From JAKAWQ01 sp035509315 (GTDB lineage Bacteria > Pseudomonadota > Alphaproteobacteria > Acetobacterales > Acetobacteraceae): a stretch of DNA of 64,000 nucleotides. Location: assembly GCA_035509315.1 (NCBI GenBank), contig DATJLS010000002.1, positions 31,450 to 95,449 of the forward strand. Direction: 5' to 3'. Within the stretch, counting starts at the first letter, position 1, and the number at the start of each line of letters is the position of its first letter. A program made the position numbers and the translations under genes. Shown in pieces: positions 61,345 through 64,000 of this stretch. The notes beneath the pieces are model-generated. The model did not search any database and was not told where the DNA came from. It was given only the letters and a program-made list of their open reading frames with translations.

Positions 61345-63327
61345 TCACATCCCGAGATCGTCGCCCGGATCGAGCGAGGCCTGCTGGGCAAGACCCCGCA
61401 TGAGCTCGTTCATCCGGCCGATGCGAGGCGTGTCCTCCTCCATGTCGTCGACCTGATCGAGCGCGAACTCGTTCTCGATCGGCTCCTTTTTCTCGATGGT
61501 GTCTTGGCTGAGCTCGGGCTGCTTGCGGCGATCGGCGTTCTTCGGATCCTCGTCGTCGCTGTCCTCGCCATGGCCCGTAGCCGGAGCCGGTGGTCGTGGC
61601 GGCAATGGGCGAGTGCTCCAGTCATCGGGACGCCCCTCTTTCGGACGCGCCGGTATAGGCGGCGCCACGATCCGTTCCTGCAACCGCCCATCCTCATAGT
61701 AGCGCGCCTTCTTGGCCCGGATCGGATGGACGCCCGACACCATGACGATCTCGTCGGTCGGCGGGAGCTGCATCACCTCGCCCGGCGTCAGCAGCGGACG
61801 CGCTGTCTCCGAACGCGAGACCATGAGATGCCCAAGCCAGGGGCTAAGCCTGCTGCCGGCATAGTTCTTCATCGCCTTCATCTCGGTCGCCGTGCCAAGC
61901 GCGTCGCTGACCCGCTTTGCGGTCCGTTCGTCGTTGGTCGCGAAGCTGACGCGCACATGGCAGTTGTCGAGGATCGAGTTGTTGGGGCCGTAGGCCTTCT
62001 CGATCTGATTAAGCGACTGGGCGATGAGGAAGCTCTTGATCCCATAGCCCGCCATGAAGGCGAGCGCGGACTCGAAGAAGTCGAGACGGCCGAGCGCCGG
62101 GAACTCGTCGAGCATCAGGAGAAGCCGCTGCCGTCCAGCCTTGGCGTGCAGGTCCTCGGTCAGACGCCGGCCGATCTGATTGAGGATCAGGCGGATCAGC
62201 GGCTTGGTCCGGTTGATGTCGGACGGCGGCACGACGAGGTAGAGCGTCGTCGGCCGATCGCCGGCGACGATGTCGCCGATCCGCCAGTCGCAGCGCCGCG
62301 TCACCTCGGCGACCACGGGATCGCGGTAGAGGCCGAGGAACGACATGGCCGTGCTGAGCACGCCGGATCGCTCGTTGCCGGACTTGTTCAGCAGCTCCCG
62401 CGCGGCGGAGGCGACAACAGGGTGGACGCCGGCCTCACCGAGATGCGGCGTCCGCATCATGGCCGAGAGCGTCGATTCGATCGGTCGCTTGGGATCGGAC
62501 AGGAAGGACGCGACGCCGGCAAGGGTCTTGTCCTCCTCGGCGTAGAGGACGTGAAGGATCGCGCCGACCAGCAGCGCGTGGCTGGTCTTCTCCCAATGGT
62601 TCCGCTTCTCGAGACTGCCTTCGGGGTCGACCAGGATGTCGGCGATGTTCTGAACGTCGCGCACCTCCCACTCGCCACGGCGCACCTCAAGCAGCGGATT
62701 GTAGGCCGACGACCTGGCGTTGGTCGGATCGAACAGCAGCACGCGACCGTGCTGCGCCCGAAAGCCGGCCGTGAGCTGCCAGTTCTCGCCCTTGATGTCG
62801 TGGACGATCGCCGAGCCCGGCCAGGTCAAGAGCGACGGAATGACCAGGCCGACGCCCTTGCCGCTCCGGGTCGGCGCGAAGCACAGCACATGCTCGGGGC
62901 CGTCGTGGCGGAGATAGCTGCGTTGATAGCGGCCGAGCACAACGCCATCTGGACCGAGCAGGCCGGCCTCCTCGATCTCTTGTCGCTGCGCCCATCGTGC
63001 GGAGCCGTAGGTCTCGGCATTCTTCGCTTCGCGAGCCCGCCAGACCGACATGCCGATGGCGACGGCCGCGGCGATGATCCCGCCCGACGCCGCGATATAG
63101 GCGCCCTCGATGAAGATCGAGGGAGCGTAGGCGTCGTAGGCGTACCACCACCAGAAGAAGGCCGGTGGCAGGTAGAACGGGAAGTGCAGGATCTCGAACC
63201 AGGGACGGCCGAGTTCCGGCTGAAAGCCGAGCCGCCAGGCGGTCCATTCGGTCGCGGTCCAGATCGTCAAGAGGACGATTCCGAAGACGGTAATGACCTG
63301 GCCCCATAGAATCTTCGTCGCCGACAT
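61345..63327 (-). CDS. traG: Type IV coupling protein TraG (VirD4-like)
   Basis: A 660-residue ATPase. Two to three N-terminal helices are followed by P-T-R-S-G-K-G-V-G-L-V-I-P (Walker A), D-I-K-G-E-N-W, L-L-L-M-L-D-E-F-P-A-L-G-R-L (Walker B) and F-L-I-A-Q-S-L-N-Q. It brings relaxase-bound DNA to the channel. I chose ATG 63327 with AAAGGA nine bases before; a GTG at 63372 overlapping the relaxase stop (GTGA) is a real alternative. Confidence 0.95.
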   Translation of the reverse strand: MSATKILWGQVITVFGIVLLTIWTATEWTAWRLGFQPELGRPWFEILHFPFYLPPAFFWWWYAYDAYAPSIFIEGAYIAASGGIIAAAVAIGMSVWRAREAKNAETYGSARWAQRQEIEEAGLLGPDGVVLGRYQRSYLRHDGPEHVLCFAPTRSGKGVGLVIPSLLTWPGSAIVHDIKGENWQLTAGFRAQHGRVLLFDPTNARSSAYNPLLEVRRGEWEVRDVQNIADILVDPEGSLEKRNHWEKTSHALLVGAILHVLYAEEDKTLAGVASFLSDPKRPIESTLSAMMRTPHLGEAGVHPVVASAARELLNKSGNERSGVLSTAMSFLGLYRDPVVAEVTRRCDWRIGDIVAGDRPTTLYLVVPPSDINRTKPLIRLILNQIGRRLTEDLHAKAGRQRLLLMLDEFPALGRLDFFESALAFMAGYGIKSFLIAQSLNQIEKAYGPNNSILDNCHVRVSFATNDERTAKRVSDALGTATEMKAMKNYAGSRLSPWLGHLMVSRSETARPLLTPGEVMQLPPTDEIVMVSGVHPIRAKKARYYEDGRLQERIVAPPIPARPKEGRPDDWSTRPLPPRPPAPATGHGEDSDDEDPKNADRRKQPELSQDTIEKKEPIENEFALDQVDDMEEDTPRIGRMNELMRGLAQQASLDPGDDLGM

Positions 63328-63368
63328 GCCGGCCGTCCTTTCCTGAGATCGTTGATGGGTGGGGTCGG

Positions 63369-64000
63369 TCACAGGCCGAGCCCCCGGTTTTTGCCAAAGC
63401 CCCAGTCGATTCCGCCGTCGCCCCGCGTGACGCCGGAGACGTGGCGGCCGAGCTGCTTCTCAAGCGAGGGCGTCCAGGGCACGAGCTGGAAGCCGAGACC
63501 GTCGTCGATCATCGCGAAGCGGCCGGAGGCGAGCGCGAAGCGCTGTCGGTAGGCCCCGGCGACATACTCGCCAGCCGCGGCCTGATTGAACGGCTGGCCC
63601 CTCTCGGCCGCGAGCTGCTCGCCTAAGGCCTCGACTTCCCGACGGCGGAGCGTGCCGATCAGGCCCTGGGAGAAGGTGATGCCCCGCGCCTGTCGCTCGG
63701 CCAGCCCCTGCTCGATGAGTTGGTCGGCCCGCCGCTCCAGCGCATCGCGGACCTCGGCGCCGAAGCCCGTCTGGCTAAGGTCGACCGGATCACGCGAGAC
63801 CGCTTGGCGGTCGAGCCAAGTCGCGCCGCTGGCCGTCACCTGATCCTCGATGGCGAGGTCCGACCGCACGGCGAGCGCGACGCGGCGACGCCCTTGCGCG
63901 TCGTCGAACTTCCTCAGCTCGACGATCGAGCCGGGCGCGCTGTCGCCGGTGGCGTCGAGGTCGGGGAATTTGATGTGGTGGGTGCGGCCGTCGACGCCGT
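63369..64000 (-). CDS. Relaxase with DUF3363 domain, C-terminal part
   Basis: The frame is open past the right edge, so only the last 209 residues or so are seen. T-H-H-I-K-F-P-D-L-D-A, A-P-G-S-I-V-E-L-R and the L-A-x-R-S-D-L-A-I-E-D-Q-V-T-A-x-G-A-T-W-L-D-R segment identify the C-terminal DUF3363 region of VirD2/RlxS-type relaxases of such elements. The nicking domain lies outside the window. Confidence 0.88.
   Translation of the reverse strand, partial: GVDGRTHHIKFPDLDATGDSAPGSIVELRKFDDAQGRRRVALAVRSDLAIEDQVTASGATWLDRQAVSRDPVDLSQTGFGAEVRDALERRADQLIEQGLAERQARGITFSQGLIGTLRRREVEALGEQLAAERGQPFNQAAAGEYVAGAYRQRFALASGRFAMIDDGLGFQLVPWTPSLEKQLGRHVSGVTRGDGGIDWGFGKNRGLGL

Noticed and set aside
61336..63309. 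657-codon plus-strand frame opposite traG
   Set aside because: Low-complexity R/D/G-rich product with no family features, antisense to an intact coupling protein gene.

Overview
The window is GC-rich DNA from an alphaproteobacterium. The evidence is the HprK(short)-RapZ-EIIA(Man)-HPr-EI operon, the SigF/NrsF regulatory pair, and the DUF971/Trm112/LON/thioredoxin group. The order could be Rhodospirillales/Acetobacteraceae or Rhizobiales; I cannot settle this from sequence alone. Genes are tightly packed, with many ATGA or TGATG start/stop overlaps.

Positions 1 to about 23,800 look like ordinary chromosome. At the left edge are a LysE exporter tail and a DUF169 protein. On the minus strand, 1,117-4,895 holds a complete bufferin copper-buffering locus. 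An ECF sigma factor (SigF type) and its membrane anti-sigma factor (NrsF) precede a small four-cysteine secreted peptide (BufA), its MNIO modifying enzyme (BufB), the partner protein BufC and a DoxX membrane protein. Two promoter-like sites of form GTAAC(C/T)-N16-CGAA lie in front of sigF and in front of bufA. Next come a TetR regulator, two copies of a structured palindromic repeat, an MFS exporter, a [2Fe-2S] ferredoxin, a YyaL/SPATA20-type thioredoxin-domain protein, a quinone oxidoreductase and a second MFS exporter. These are followed by the regulatory phosphotransferase operon (hprK-rapZ-manX-ptsH-ptsP-modE-like), an AaeB/AaeX/AaeA-like efflux operon, and the DUF971/Trm112/LON/thioredoxin group. 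The stretch ends with tRNA-Gly(GCC) and its terminator.

From about 24,100 to the right edge the content is accessory. A 3' fragment of a tRNA-Arg(CCG) gene marks a likely integration scar. Cargo up to about 43 kb includes an SDR with a divergent MerR regulator, a UbiX/UbiD prenyl-FMN decarboxylase pair, and a TetR gene followed by a frameshifted membrane protein. It also holds AraC, HxlR and LysR regulators, an FMN reductase, an internally repeated membrane protein overlapping an outer-membrane MetA-like gene, an epoxide-hydrolase-like enzyme, and a Tat-exported PaoABC-type molybdenum aldehyde oxidoreductase.

Positions 43,213-52,916 (minus) are a full mating-pair-formation operon, trbB-C-D-E-J-K-L-F-G-I plus DUF2274. 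At 60,903-64,000 (minus) are the end of a DUF3363 relaxase, the TraG/VirD4 coupling protein and a ribbon-helix-helix protein. A second cargo block (53,105-60,798) sits between that RHH gene and trbB. It holds an aldehyde dehydrogenase, an SDR, a TehA/SLAC1-like channel, DUF302, a zinc-free alcohol dehydrogenase, an alpha/beta hydrolase, LysR and GFA genes. The whole right part reads as an integrative conjugative element carrying aromatic and aldehyde metabolism genes. Its integrase and far end are outside the window.
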